Assembly (NCBI GenBank): GCA_029747015.1
Contig: JAKOGI010000143.1
Coordinates: 634,001-698,000, forward strand
Direction of reading: 5' to 3'
Origin: Carnegiea gigantea
Taxonomy: Eukaryota > Streptophyta > Magnoliopsida > Caryophyllales > Cactaceae
DNA: 64,000 bases
The notes beneath the pieces are model-generated. The model did not search any database. It was not told the DNA's origin and worked only from the letters and a program-made list of their open reading frames with translations. Shown piece by piece: positions 25,330 through 36,117 of the stretch (position 1 is the first letter of the stretch; each line of letters begins with the position of its first letter). Both the position numbers and the translations under genes were made by a program.

Positions 25330-25404
25330 ATCTCTCCCTTTTTGATGAAAGACAAAACTAATGCATGGATTCATCAAATAACCAAATTAGCTTACAATAA
25401 TCTT

Positions 25405-25647
25405 GAGCCAAAATTCAACCCAGTTTAGAGTTGGGTATCCAGAAATTGAATTAAGATGTAAAGCAATTTGATGGAGGTGGGGAAGCATAGTTGGGTGCCT
25501 AGAAGATGAGAGGTTTGGGTCTTTGTGTTAAAAGAATTGATTATTTAATTTAAACTAATTTTTTTTAAAAAAAATTGTCATTTCATACATGTTATTTAAT
25601 TTAACATTAATGAATATTATTAACATAGCATTTTTTTTAATATAAAT
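25405..25647. other. Flank of the array
   Basis: AT-rich single-copy-looking sequence. No gene or element is recognised. Confidence 0.4.
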
Positions 25648-25864
25648 GAAAGCACAATGAAAAAATGAATTTGTTGTTTACCAATTTAGATATGATTTTG
25701 TTGACAAAAAAATAATATGATACTTTTAATTAAAAATAATCATTTGGTAAAGGTTTAAGATTTTTTAAGAAAGAGTAGTGTTTGTATTTAAAAAAAAAAG
25801 TGTATCTCCACTCAATAAACACTTATATTACATGTGTGTGTGTCTCTCTCTCTATATGTATATA

Positions 25865-25949
<85 letters not shown>

Positions 25950-26160
25950 GCACAATGAAAAAATGAATTTGTTGTTCATCAATTCAGATCTGATTTTGTT
26001 GATAAAAAATAATATGATATTTTTAATTAATTAAACAGAATCATTTGTTAAAGGTTTAACATTTTTAAAAAAAGAGTATTGTTTGTATTAAAAAAGGTAT
26101 CTCCACCCAATAAACACTTGTATTACATGTGTCTCTCTCCCTCTCTCTCTATATATATAT
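25648..26160. repeat. Diverged ~210-bp duplication separated by an (AT)n tract
   Basis: Copy 1 (about 25648-25857) and copy 2 (about 25947-26160) share GAAAGCACAATGAAAAAATG, GATTTTGTTGA, AATAATATGAT, GGTATCTCCAC and the end ACATGTGT...CTCTCTAT. Both copies run into (AT)n stretches, so the microsatellite was part of the duplicated unit or nucleated the event. Confidence 0.75.
25870..25945. repeat. (AT)n microsatellite
   Basis: About 38 AT/TA dinucleotides with one phase shift near 25905. Confidence 0.95.
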
Positions 26161-26227
26161 GCCAAAAATTTAACTAAGTTAACCCTGGATATATGTTTCA
26201 TTCCAAAAAATTTAATTCAGATAACTC

Positions 26228-26230
<3 letters not shown>

Positions 26231-26317
<87 letters not shown>

Positions 26318-26386
26318 TTAATTCCATAATAAGCTAACCGGGATATATGTTTTCATTCCAAAATTTTAACTAGGGCATCAGGGGTG

Positions 26387-26461
<75 letters not shown>
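26231..26461. repeat. Two long (AT)n tracts with a repeated linker
   Basis: (AT)n at 26231-26314 and 26389-26461. The linkers before and between them repeat the motif GGGATATATGTTT(T)CATTCC about three times from 26187, so the tracts and linker form an imperfect higher-order repeat. Confidence 0.85.
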
Positions 26462-26465
<4 letters not shown>

Positions 26466-26479
26466 TGTTTCATTGTCAC

Positions 26480-27380
26480 AAATAATGATTGAAATTTACC
26501 CTAACCCCAAACCTTGATTGTCATATTGGAATTAGAGCTTTCGGTTAAGCTATACTTGTACTCTTAAATTTGAGCTATTTTTGTACATTTTCTTCTAAAT
26601 GAAAGAAACTATCAATGTGCTCGCCTTTTAAAGTAATATCTAAGCTACTTTTGAAGAACGTTAAAACCTGGTCCTAACCTTCTATGCTAAACCCTAAACC
26701 TTGAATAAATGCTAAACCCTGAGGCCTAAACATTAAACGCGGCCCCAAAACCTAAACCAAAAACCTTTCGCAACTTAGGGTTAGTTATTTAGGGCTAATA
26801 GTGACGGTTTAATCCCAAGGTACTTAGGTTTAGGGTTAAATTTTTGTGATTTAGTGTTGCAGATTAGTGTTGTAGGTTCAGGGTTTAGGGTTAAACCCTA
26901 TATATACTTTTTTAATTCTTAAGTCCAAAAACTCAAGCACTAACCCTAAATCCTAACTCACAAAAGTTTAATCTTAATCAACCCTAGGCTTTCATACTTC
27001 AACCGTGGGGTTGAATATTGATTGTCATTTACAATTCAGGGTTCAGGTATTTGGATCTACATCAAATCTAAGCATTCGGGTTAACGTTTAATGTTTAGGA
27101 TTTTGGGTTTGGATAGATTTTATCAATTAGGGCTAGCATTTAGGGTTCCAAAAAGTAGTTTAGATATTATTTTATTTGTGAATTTCTTATATATATTTAG
27201 AATTCAATCTACATATGCAAATAACTCAAAATTAAGAGTAAAAATTAAAAATTCCTGTGTAATTATTGTTTCGGTTTATAATTTAGAGTTTAGGGTTTTT
27301 ACCCTAGGGTTCAAGTATCAAGGTTTAGCTTTTATAATTTAGGGTTTGGTGTTAGGTTTAAAGCTTAGAGTTTAGGGAAT
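26480..27380. repeat. Degenerate telomere-like (TTTAGGG/CCCTAAA) cluster
   Basis: More than a dozen partial or full plant telomere motifs occur in about 900 bp on both strands, for example AAACCCTAAACC near 26690, GGGTTTAGGGTTAAACCCTA near 26880, ATTTAGGGTTCC near 27140, TTTAGGGTTTTTACCCTAGG near 27290 and ATTTAGGGTTTGG near 27340. The spacing is irregular and no long perfect array remains. It may be a decayed interstitial telomeric repeat. Confidence 0.6.
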
Positions 27381-27471
27381 TTCTTTATAACATTGTTTAT
27401 TGATAACAATTATTTACTTTGGCCTTCTTCTCTACAATTAATTTTATTTTTTTACATCCATGTGCATGTGT

Positions 27472-27474
<3 letters not shown>

Positions 27475-27520
<46 letters not shown>
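27475..27520. repeat. (CA)n microsatellite
   Basis: About 22 CA dinucleotides. Confidence 0.95.
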
Positions 27521-27522
<2 letters not shown>

Positions 27523-28489
27523 GGTAACAAACTGAGTTCGCCACCATAATACAAGCACCTTGAGCTACCTGTTACACTAAAACCCACCTTTGTCTACTAT
27601 GTGCATTGCCTTCTACACACCCAAACGGTTATTTGGTACGAATCTTGAAAGATGCGAACTTCTCCAACTTAACCTAAAATTTCTCTCTCTAGGCTCGTAA
27701 ACAACCCTTCTTCACGACTTACTTTTGTCACCTCTAACCATCGTATTGACCAATTGTCTTCACATCTTGCTTCTTTATCATGAAAGTCCGCATCCATATC
27801 TCTTGTTTGCCCACATGACCTCCATATTTATCTGCACAATTGCTCAAAGGGCCTAACCTCACCATCCTGGGTTCAATCTAGGTAACTTACAATCTCGCTA
27901 AGTATTAATTATCATTCATTTAAATGTATCCATATATGATTTCTCATAGGTCTTACTTCATAGCGTAAACTTGAGTAAATAATTTATACCTTTTTTTTCT
28001 TTTTTTGAGATAAAACAAAATATGGAGAAAATGAAGGAAATTCAATAACTATATTAATCTAGATTATTCTACTCATACTTTTAGGTTAACATGTATAACC
28101 CAAAAAGCCAACCATTTAAATTCGGGTAATTTAATAACTATTTCAAGATTCATACACACACCCCCCCAACACACACATGCATTTGATGTAACCCTTTCAC
28201 ATATAACAATTTATACATGTTAACCTTAAAATATATGAAAAACCACTTGGTTAATCAAGGTATATTTTTAGATATATGGTACTAAAATGTCATGCCCACT
28301 ATGATCCGAAAATTATTATTAATATAACACAATATTCTTAGTGCAATTAGAAAGCATCAATAATCGGAAGACCATATATAGAATTATGCAAGCTAAAATG
28401 GGTAGATTTTTCGGCATATGATAATAAAATTTATACAAAACATAATTATATACAAAATAAATAATTAGTCCTAAAATTATATATATTGG

Positions 28490-28492
<3 letters not shown>
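27521..28492. other. Intergenic
   Basis: Mixed-composition spacer. A C run occurs within CACACCCCCCCAACACAC near 28145. No gene or element with recognisable ends. Confidence 0.4.

Positions 28493-28532
<40 letters not shown>
28493..28532. repeat. (AT)n microsatellite
   Basis: About 20 AT dinucleotides. Confidence 0.95.
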
Positions 28533-28535
<3 letters not shown>

Positions 28536-28559
28536 GTGGAAATAAATACATAAATTATC

Positions 28560-29153
28560 AGCTGATCAACCATCATCAACTTCCCGAACCCATGGCCTGT
28601 CCATCATCCCCATCATTGATACCTCCGGTGAGCCGTCCAGTCTGATTCCGGCATCTGCCTCGAGATGACGACTAAGTTTACAATCACGACTGCAGTTCTC
28701 CATTTTACGGCTTGGTTAACCCAAAAAAAAAAATTCAATTGAAATTAGCGGCACAATTATAAGATCCAACAAGATCAACCATAAGAGGGATGACAGGAGG
28801 AGTGATAAACTTGACAAGGCCAATTGATCTCGTCGCGAGAAATGACGAGGCAGCAACAACAGAACCTCAGGCTTTATACTACTGGATGGTCTCCGCCATC
28901 ACTACTGAATGCCATGGAGTCTTGCTGGCCTTTGTTTGGTTTATTGGATTCTACTCTCCCCTCACAAGAACGCAGATGCTTCAACTAGGTTAAATAGAGA
29001 GAATTGGAGAGAGCATGATGTTTAGAAATTGATTTATGGAAAGGGATGGAAGGGCTTGTTGATTGAGGAGATCAGAGGAGGATAAAGAAAAAGACATGAA
29101 TACTAAGCAGGGGATGGAGGAACAGAGGAGGAGAGAGAGAAAGGGGAGGAGAC
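28560..29153. other. Moderate-GC island with short unassigned frames
   Basis: GC content rises here relative to its flanks. A plus-strand frame 28790-28993 (67 codons, starting MTGGVINLTRPIDLVARN) and a minus-strand frame 28566-28703 (45 codons, starting MENCSRDCKLSRHLEAD) are present. Neither resembles a family I know. It could be a gene relic, a lncRNA or a captured fragment. Nothing supports a protein product strongly. Confidence 0.3.
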
Positions 29154-29156
29154 TAA

Positions 29157-30486
29157 GGCCCTCTTCATTTTTGCATTTTTTAGGATTTAGCTAAGACCTT
29201 ACATCTCCTTACAGTTTCTTATATCTCCCTACAGCTCCTTACATCCTTAACATAATTCTTATATCCTCTTACATCTCCTTACATCTCCTTACATCTCCTT
29301 ACATCCATACATCTTCTTACATCTAACAGTTTTTAACATTCATTTTTTACAAAAATATGTATATTTCTTGATACTATCATAGATGAACATACTTTTGAAA
29401 TTACATCTTCAATATGAAAAATTTATAAATATCTTATGAACATAACATTTACAAAAAACATACATAATATAACGATATAAATTATATTTGAGTTTCAACA
29501 TGAAGTATATATTATCATAGATGAACATATTTTTCAAATCATAATACAAAGCTTTTATTCATGTTTATCTGCAGCATATATGAAAACTGTCAGACTGTAT
29601 TCGAGGAAAGCATTACAGCAATTTCATCCCTGAGTTTATCCATGGTAATTTTGTTGCTATCATTATACAATTGAACATTCGGTGGCCGCTCCAAATTCGA
29701 TTCCCTTGCTGAGATTGATATGCGCTTGTTATGCAGAATAATAAAATTGTGCAAGGTACAACAAGAAACAATTATCTCCAGCTGCTGCTCCAGTCTCATT
29801 TGCAGTATTCTGTTGGCCCATATCTTCCATCTCTCCTTCAACACTCCAAAAGTTCTTTCCACTGTCATTCGTAAAAATGAGTGTCGATGGTTTATTTTAG
29901 TGGTTTATTTTAGTTATATGAGAAAACAATATTATGCATGTTAAGCCCAATATTTTAGTGGTTTATTTTTCAAATTTTTTGGGAACAACATTAACCATAT
30001 GTTTATTTATATTTAAAATTATTTTCCTAAAATAGAAATTTATTTGAAGAGTTGTATTCAATTTCATCAAAAAAATTATTTATTTTGTTATATTTTGCTT
30101 ATTCGATCAAACTAATTTGATATAAAAATTCATCTTTGCCGGATCAAATTTTATTCTCCAAATTTATGAAGATTAATATATTTTATTATTGAGTAATTAA
30201 CTTAATTAATTTTTATTTTCAATAAGTATATTATTTTAATATTATTGTTTTTCATCCGAAACGTTCAATGTAAAACAAATGATACTATACAACTCTTCAA
30301 TAATTCAACAACTCCTTACATCTATCTTTACAGCTCCTTACAGCTTTTTACATCTCCTTACAACTCCTTACATCTCCTTACAGCTCCTTACATCTTCTGA
30401 CAACTTCTTACATCTCTTTACAGTTTCTTACAACTTCTTACATCTCCTTATATCTATCTATCTAAAATGTAAAAATAAAGAGGTCC
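29157..30486 (-). mobile_element. PIF/Harbinger element, 1330 bp, with TIRs, TAA target-site duplication and transposase relic
   Basis: Terminal inverted repeats: left GGCCCTCTTCATTTTTGCAT, right (complement) GGACCTCTTTATTTTTACAT, about 20 bases with 3 mismatches. Direct TAA target-site duplications flank it at 29154-29156 and 30487-30489, the canonical PIF/Harbinger signature. Both subterminal zones carry clustered CTCCTTACAT/A(C)AG(C)TCCTTACA decamers (29190-29320 and 30310-30450), which may be transposase-binding repeats. The interior holds the C-terminal part of a Harbinger transposase on the minus strand, so this is a deletion derivative of an autonomous element. Confidence 0.9.
29590..29868 (-). 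pseudogene. Truncated PIF/Harbinger transposase (DDE, HARBI1-like), C-terminal fragment
   Basis: About 92 residues with the motif VERTFGVLKERWKIWAN followed by IVSCCTLHNFIILH, characteristic of the C-terminal end of the Harbinger DDE nuclease; the E of VERTFG corresponds to the third catalytic acidic residue. Homology continues a little upstream (RHSFLR) and then meets a stop. The two catalytic Asp regions and the Myb-like partner gene are absent, so it cannot act on its own. Confidence 0.85.
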
Positions 30487-30489
30487 TAA

Positions 30490-33400
30490 ATGCACATCTA
30501 ATTAAAGAGGGGTAATAATGGAAATCTAATTTTCTTTTTCTTTTCAAGCCTTGACACGTAATAAGGCAGCCTCACTTCATGAAGAGACAAAAAAGCAACA
30601 CCTCTGAGAACGAGGGCTTCTCTCAAAACGTGCTATTTTAACCAACACTCACACGTAAATTTTTCGTTTGTCTTTGCGGGGCGCCCCCGGGGTGGGGGGA
30701 TACGTGAGTCCCACAAAATAATGAGGAGTTGTTTTAACTTTGAATGTGGAGTAAGCATGGAGCAACACAAGTGATAATATCGACTGTGACTACTCACCCC
30801 TCTCATCATCCCTATACTCGTAGGCTTAGCTGCCGCAGGCCTGCTTGGCTGCAGTTACAGAGCCTCCCTAACACAGCCCATCTCTCTCTCTCTCTCTCTG
30901 TATTATGAGCTAGCGCATTGCATGCAGTGTATATATGTTCTTAACTCCCAAAACCAGGGAAGCAAGTGAACTCACGAAAGCCAGGAATTGAGCTGCGAGG
31001 AGTGAGTGAATTTAAGGTTGAAACAAATTCATTGGTTGATGTACATACAAGTCTCAGTCACGCTCAATTCAATAAGAATTGGATAATACTCCTGGCTAGT
31101 AATAATTAATATAGTTTCTATCTATAAATTTCGCGAATACCAACCTCCCTTGTAACAAAAACCTATGCATGTTACATCCTGTACAATAACTACAAGCTAA
31201 GTATTTCGTTTCGTTTCGTTTCGTTACACCAAGTGCTTTAGTTTTACTAGCTAGTCTGCTCACATATGTTGCTTGGCATCAATATTTAATGTTTGTATTT
31301 GTTGAATATTTTTTAAAATATTTCAATCCAATAGAATGTTTTTGAAACTTTTTTATGTAGTATCTTGGAATTGATTTCTCCTTCTACGCGTGTGTTTGTA
31401 GATGTAAGATCGTCTATATCTGAATATTTTCAGATCTTATAAAAGCGAGATCTACACTAGAAGTTATTATTATTGTTAATCATGTTGTCATATAATTATA
31501 CTGTAACTTCATACTATCCTCTAAAAGTAACTTTTAATTAAGATATGTTACTTATTAAACTATATTCTATATGTTTTCTAGAATTGCCGGCCTTATACGT
31601 AACTTCTTGTATTGCGTTCGGTTGGCACATTGAAAATTTACGAGTAATATAACTGTACGTAAGGCTAGCTATTTGACAACTGCCCTACTAATTATACGAA
31701 CTGTGAAAATATATAGTACTACAATAAGGTTTTCAGGTGCATATACCCTGTAAATTCAAGAAATGATCATCAGTGAAAAGAAAAGTTAGAATTGAAGTTT
31801 CTTACATGCTCTCTCCCTCGCCCTAACACGCATGCACAAACATGTCTTAAAATAAGAATCAAACTGCAGAGAACATGAGCAAATTAGAGTTGAATGTGAC
31901 AACAAGCACCCAAATTCCAAAAGGTACTTTATTAGTGAACATTTATATCTTAGATTGATGGGACACATATTATGTGTGCTAATGTATAGTGGGTTAGAAT
32001 ATTAATAAAAAAATTTCACCATTTTAAAAATTAAACAACCCCCCCTTTCTTTCCTTTGAGGGGGGTAATGCCTGGTTTCACGTTCAGCAGCAGACATGGC
32101 TTTTTAAGGTAAATTGTAAAACCCAGAAATAAAACAAAATGCAAGACAGTGGAAAATTTGTCGCCAATAATTAAATTCAAGGGCAGTTGCATCAAAAGGA
32201 CGGACAGATAGATTTGGGAAAAGGTACTGCTGCATTTGCTGCATTGCTGATGAGCTGTGATCCTGTGAGACTCAAGAGAGAGAAGATTTTGGATAAGGTT
32301 CCCCTTTTTCTTTTTTCTTTTTTCTTTTAAAAAAGTTTTAAATTTTATTTTGGATTTTAGTTTGCAAGAAAGGGGTCAGTGAATGAGGGGATTATTAATC
32401 AAATCAGGCCCATCCGCCTTGTCCATTTTTTACCAATCACGATTCACAAAGCAGAGCAGAGCAGAGCAGAGCAGAGCGGGGGTTTCCTCCAATAGCTACA
32501 CTGGTAGTACCATCACTTAGGTACTCTAACCCCTTCATTATTGCATGCACTCCACCTATCGCTAATTATTGTGCTTTCTTTTGAAAAATTGGTTTAGGGG
32601 GGTAGGATCCACACCATTCATTTGATGAATATTTCCATCAATTTTCTTCATTGAACAATGCATCATTATCTATGATCAATAATGTTTAGTTGTGTGCACT
32701 TTCAAATAAGTGAAATAACAGTACCTAACTCACACTATATTCTTTGCGCAATTATATCTATGATCGTTATTTTTTTTCATTTACTTTCACTCTTTCGCAT
32801 TCCTTAAAAATAAATATCACTCATTTTTATTTTTGATATTAATAATTATATCTTTCTCTCGCTCAATTTCACTTCATCTCCCTCCTTCCCAATCCGCTCC
32901 ACTACTTATTACTCTTTTCTACAAGAAAAAAACCACTCATTCCTACTATATTTCATTTTTTCCCATTTCATGCTTTCAATTTACCCACGAAAAAAATAGG
33001 GCCTCTGTGTTTTCCAATTACTCGTAAGAAGTCTAATACTTTCACATGTAGTTGTTTTTCTTGTGCACATAGATTTTATGAAATCGTGTATTGTTTTTAT
33101 TTATATATATGTTTGCTCGGTCTTTTTTATGAGTGAATAGAAAAGTATTGAAGTTGAATATCCGATCAAACAACCAAGAAACAAACGGAAGAATTTATTA
33201 GTTACGGTAATTTCTTTAATAGATCGGCTCGATTAGCCAACCAAAAAAAATACTAAGTTCAACCCCAATCCCAATTTGACATTTCTGAACAGTCGCCTAA
33301 GTAAGAAAACATCAATTTCTACCAACTTTATGAACTTCAAAAACCTGCCTGTATTGCATTATTTTTCATCTCGAAAAGCCAGCCAATGGACAGTGGTTAA

Positions 33401-34007
33401 TTCAATTAGTCCCTTCTTTTACAGCTAGCCTTGTATTTCTGTTTCAGGATCCAGGTCAAAATTAATATTTAATTAATTTTTTTGGTTAATGTGTGAGAAA
33501 CAAGGGGAGAAAAAACAGAATTAGAAGAAGAAAGAAAAGAAAGATTTCCAATTATCATATTGGTCTTTCAAGTTCATGTTGAATTTGGTCGTGACAAGTT
33601 TTATTTTGACAGGTAATTATTTGAAACGCTTGAGTTTAGAGGATTGTATATATAGACAATTCAAGAATTTGAAGGGGAGATTAAGATTGGTTAGCGAGAA
33701 TATAAAAAATGGATATTTATTACATAAGAGGTGTTGACAAATTTTTGGAAGATTATACACTATAAATAAGGTACCTACTGGAAATCATCCCTATGTGTGA
33801 GAAGGGAATCCTCTCTTGACTCGATATGGTCTCGAGTGTAGGTGTCATCCTCTCAACTAAATATCCGGCCTCGAATGATTGTGTGATGTTGGATGTTTGT
33901 CGGATATATCCTAGACACCCCTAACTTTGAGTAGAAAGAGCGTGTCGTGAGGGAAAATCTATTTGTAAGTGTGAAGAATGACTTAAACATCAGCTGTACA
34001 AAACTAG
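30490..34007. other. Intergenic
   Basis: No gene identified in 3.5 kb. Small repeats: (CT)n at about 30881-30900, a CGTTT pentamer run at 31207-31226 and a (GCAGA)n run at about 32452-32478. The GC-rich CGCCCCCGGGG block at about 30681-30691 is isolated. Several 60-codon frames here lack any protein-like features. Confidence 0.45.
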
Positions 34008-35284
34008 GGCCCTATTCTATTTCACGTTTTTGAGAATTTAGTTAAGAGTTTACATTTTCTTACAACTTCTTACATTTTCTTACAGCTCCTTACGTTCTTA
34101 ACATAATCCTTACGACTTCTTACATCTCCGTACATTTTCTTACATCTCAAATAGGTTTTTTATAACATTCATTTAATTACAGAAATATGTATATTTTTTT
34201 AATTATGCCAACAATATACAAAATTTGTAAATATCTTTTGAACACAATATTTACACAAACATAAAGACCTAATATAATGACATAAATATGTTTGAGTTTA
34301 AATGTGAACAATATATGTTATTATAGATGGAATAAGTGACCATACGTTTACATTTAAAATTGTTTACTTAAAATAGGATTTTATTTTAAGAGCTGTATCC
34401 AATTTTGTAAAAAAAAAAAAAATTTTTTGTTATATTTTGCTTATTGGATCAAACTAATGTAAGTATAAGAAATAACGTCAAGTGTATGAAATTTTCTTGA
34501 TAAAATTTATGGGGTTTAATACATTTTATTTGTTTTTTTATTGTTGTGTAATTAGCCTAACCTGTTTATTAAATGGATTGAAAACTTTGACCCGTACCTG
34601 TTTCTTTTTTAAACAATTTGACCTGAAATTTAACCATTAACTCATTCAATGCGGGTCGGATTCAGATTATCGGATTATCCATTTACCCGCTTAACATTTT
34701 TGACTAAAGCATGATTACAGAACATTACAAGCCACTCTTTTGAGTTCAATATATCACCACAACGGAACCATTGTCCATAATCTGCAAGAACCACGACTCC
34801 AAAGCACAGATTGATTGGTTAAACCTATTTTTCATAATTTTTCTCCAAAAAATAAATGGTAATTGCGTAAACAAGATGACCTATTTAATCTATTTAATTA
34901 AACTGATTAAATATATATTTTTTGTGTTAAAATTTTCAACCTGAACCTAACCCAATTAATTAAACGAGTTAAACATGTCAACCCATTTAATTAAACTGGT
35001 TGAAAATCTTTGTCCAAGCCTACTTAATTTTGTGTTCAATTCGAGTCGGTAATCGTGTTACGTCAACTTTTGACAATCTTAAAACAAACATATGTCGTCT
35101 TAATTATATTAAGAAATATTTTGTGCACTGATAACATCAAATTTTAGTCATAAATATGACTAATATATTATAATTATCACAAATTATATTATATAACTAT
35201 TTAATAATTCAATAATTTCTTATATCTATTTCCATATTTTCTCACAACTTATAGTTATATCTTATTGTGAATTAGAATAGGTTC
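34008..35284. mobile_element. Second PIF/Harbinger relative, 1277 bp, non-autonomous
   Basis: Ends: left GGCCCTATTCTATTTCAC, right (complement) GAACCTATTCTAATTCAC, flanked by TAG and TAA (a probable decayed TAA duplication). It shares with the 29157-30486 element the subterminal TTCTTACA(T/A) repeats (34050-34145), AATATGTATATTT, TTTGAGTTT...TATTATAGATG, and TTGTTATATTTTGCTTATT near 34430. No transposase remains. About 500 bp between 34555 and 35090 (GACCCG, CGGGTCGGATTC, TTTACCCGC) has no counterpart in the first copy and may be a nested insertion. Confidence 0.75.
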
Positions 35285-35459
35285 TAAGAGTGTATAATAT
35301 TGATAGTGGACTAGGTTATAATATATATTTTCTTATTATAGTACATGTGCCAGCTGTTTGCTAGATCGTTATTTTTTCCTGCAATGAGAATGAGTTTTTC
35401 ACGTAATAATTCGATTTTTTTTTTTTGGGGGTGGTATGTTTGTATTTGACAATATTTTG

Positions 35460-36117
35460 TTTTATGCTTTTATTCTTAATAAGTAGCCATTAGAGCGACG
35501 TTTAATCCGAGCACAACGGAGGCAAAATCTCTGTTGCAACCAGTCTCTACGAATTTATCTGGGTTTCCTTCTACTTTTTCACCCTGCTCTGCTGAAATCG
35601 AGCTGGCTGAGCCTAAAGTCTAAACAACTGTTGTGTGGTGTTTATTGAGGGCACTGTTTCCAGGTAAAGAAATCAGACTAAAAACTGAGATTCTCCATCA
35701 AATCCCTTGTCCTTTTCTGGATTTTTTCATCTAAAAATTTCACTTCCCCAAACCAAATCAAATACTTTTTTTTGGTTTCTGGGGTGGGTTTTTGCCCTTT
35801 AAAATCTGTCCGTATCCTCCATATGTGCCCTGCATTTGTTCTGAGGAACTCTCCATGCACATTTATCTCTGATGGGTTATTGCAGGATTATATACATGAT
35901 GTATCTGCCAGCTTCTCAGAGAGAGAGAAGCCTTGAAATCCGTGATCAAATTTGGAAGTATTTGTTTAATGACAAAGCCACAGATTTCATCAGAAAGTTA
36001 GCAAAGCAGATTTCAGAGGGTCTCCCCCCTCTCATTTGCGTTTACCTTTCATTCCAGTTACGGAGTAGTCTCCAGCTCAAATCCCCACTTCACTTGTTAA
36101 ACAACTCTTTGTAAAAG
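35460..36117 (+). other. Possible gene fragment with an intron-like interruption (72-80 codons)
   Basis: A moderately GC-rich stretch (35480-35660) ends in tttccag|gtaaag. After 200 bp an acceptor-like gttattgcag|g (35885) precedes a frame with ATG at 35872, 35896 and 35899, ending at 36114. Its first half (SLEIRDQIWKYLFNDKATDF, IRKLAKQISEGLPPLI) has a convincing amphipathic, protein-like composition, whereas the last 25 codons do not. I do not recognise a family. Options are a small real gene with a 5' UTR intron, or an exon relic moved by a transposon. Confidence 0.3.

Larger units (their letters stand above)
12275..25404 (-). repeat. Tandem array of Sirevirus-like (Ty1-copia) LTRs and non-coding spacers, 8 LTRs
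   Basis: Eight LTRs (TG...CA on either strand) start at 12275, 14031, 15777, 17529, 19279, 21031, 22663 and 24414, a period of about 1750 bp (1632 for unit 6). Seven full spacers of 830-836 bp (13196-14030, 14947-15776, 16694-17528, 18446-19278, 20197-21030, 21827-22662, 23578-24413) and one truncated spacer (25330-25404) separate or follow them. On the minus strand each full spacer starts two bases after an LTR with a primer-binding site, TGGTATCAGAGCC, complementary to initiator tRNA-Met (altered in some copies). It ends in an AAAAAGGGGGAGA polypurine tract before the next LTR. Three or four extra purine tracts of this kind lie inside each spacer, the multiple-PPT signature described for Sireviruses. 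No gag, protease, integrase or reverse transcriptase is present. Short minus-strand frames (for example 13696-13908) recur only because the unit repeats. Confidence 0.88.

Noticed and set aside
12300..25400. Possible CRISPR-like or bacterial repeat array
   Set aside because: Repeat unit is 1.75 kb with LTR ends, primer-binding sites and polypurine tracts in a plant genome; nothing fits a CRISPR array.
25778..25966. Frame rich in Ile/Tyr
   Set aside because: Translation of (AT)n; the same applies to the frames at 28319-28579 and 58886-59077.
27840..27920. tRNA gene suggested by GGGTTCAATCTAGG
   Set aside because: Only a B-box-like string; no acceptor stem, D-arm or anticodon arm could be built around it.
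30775..30950. Second microRNA hairpin (around CTGCCGCAGGCCTGCTTGGCTGCAG)
   Set aside because: Only short imperfect palindromes; no 21-nt duplex with known miRNA sequence or adequate stem.
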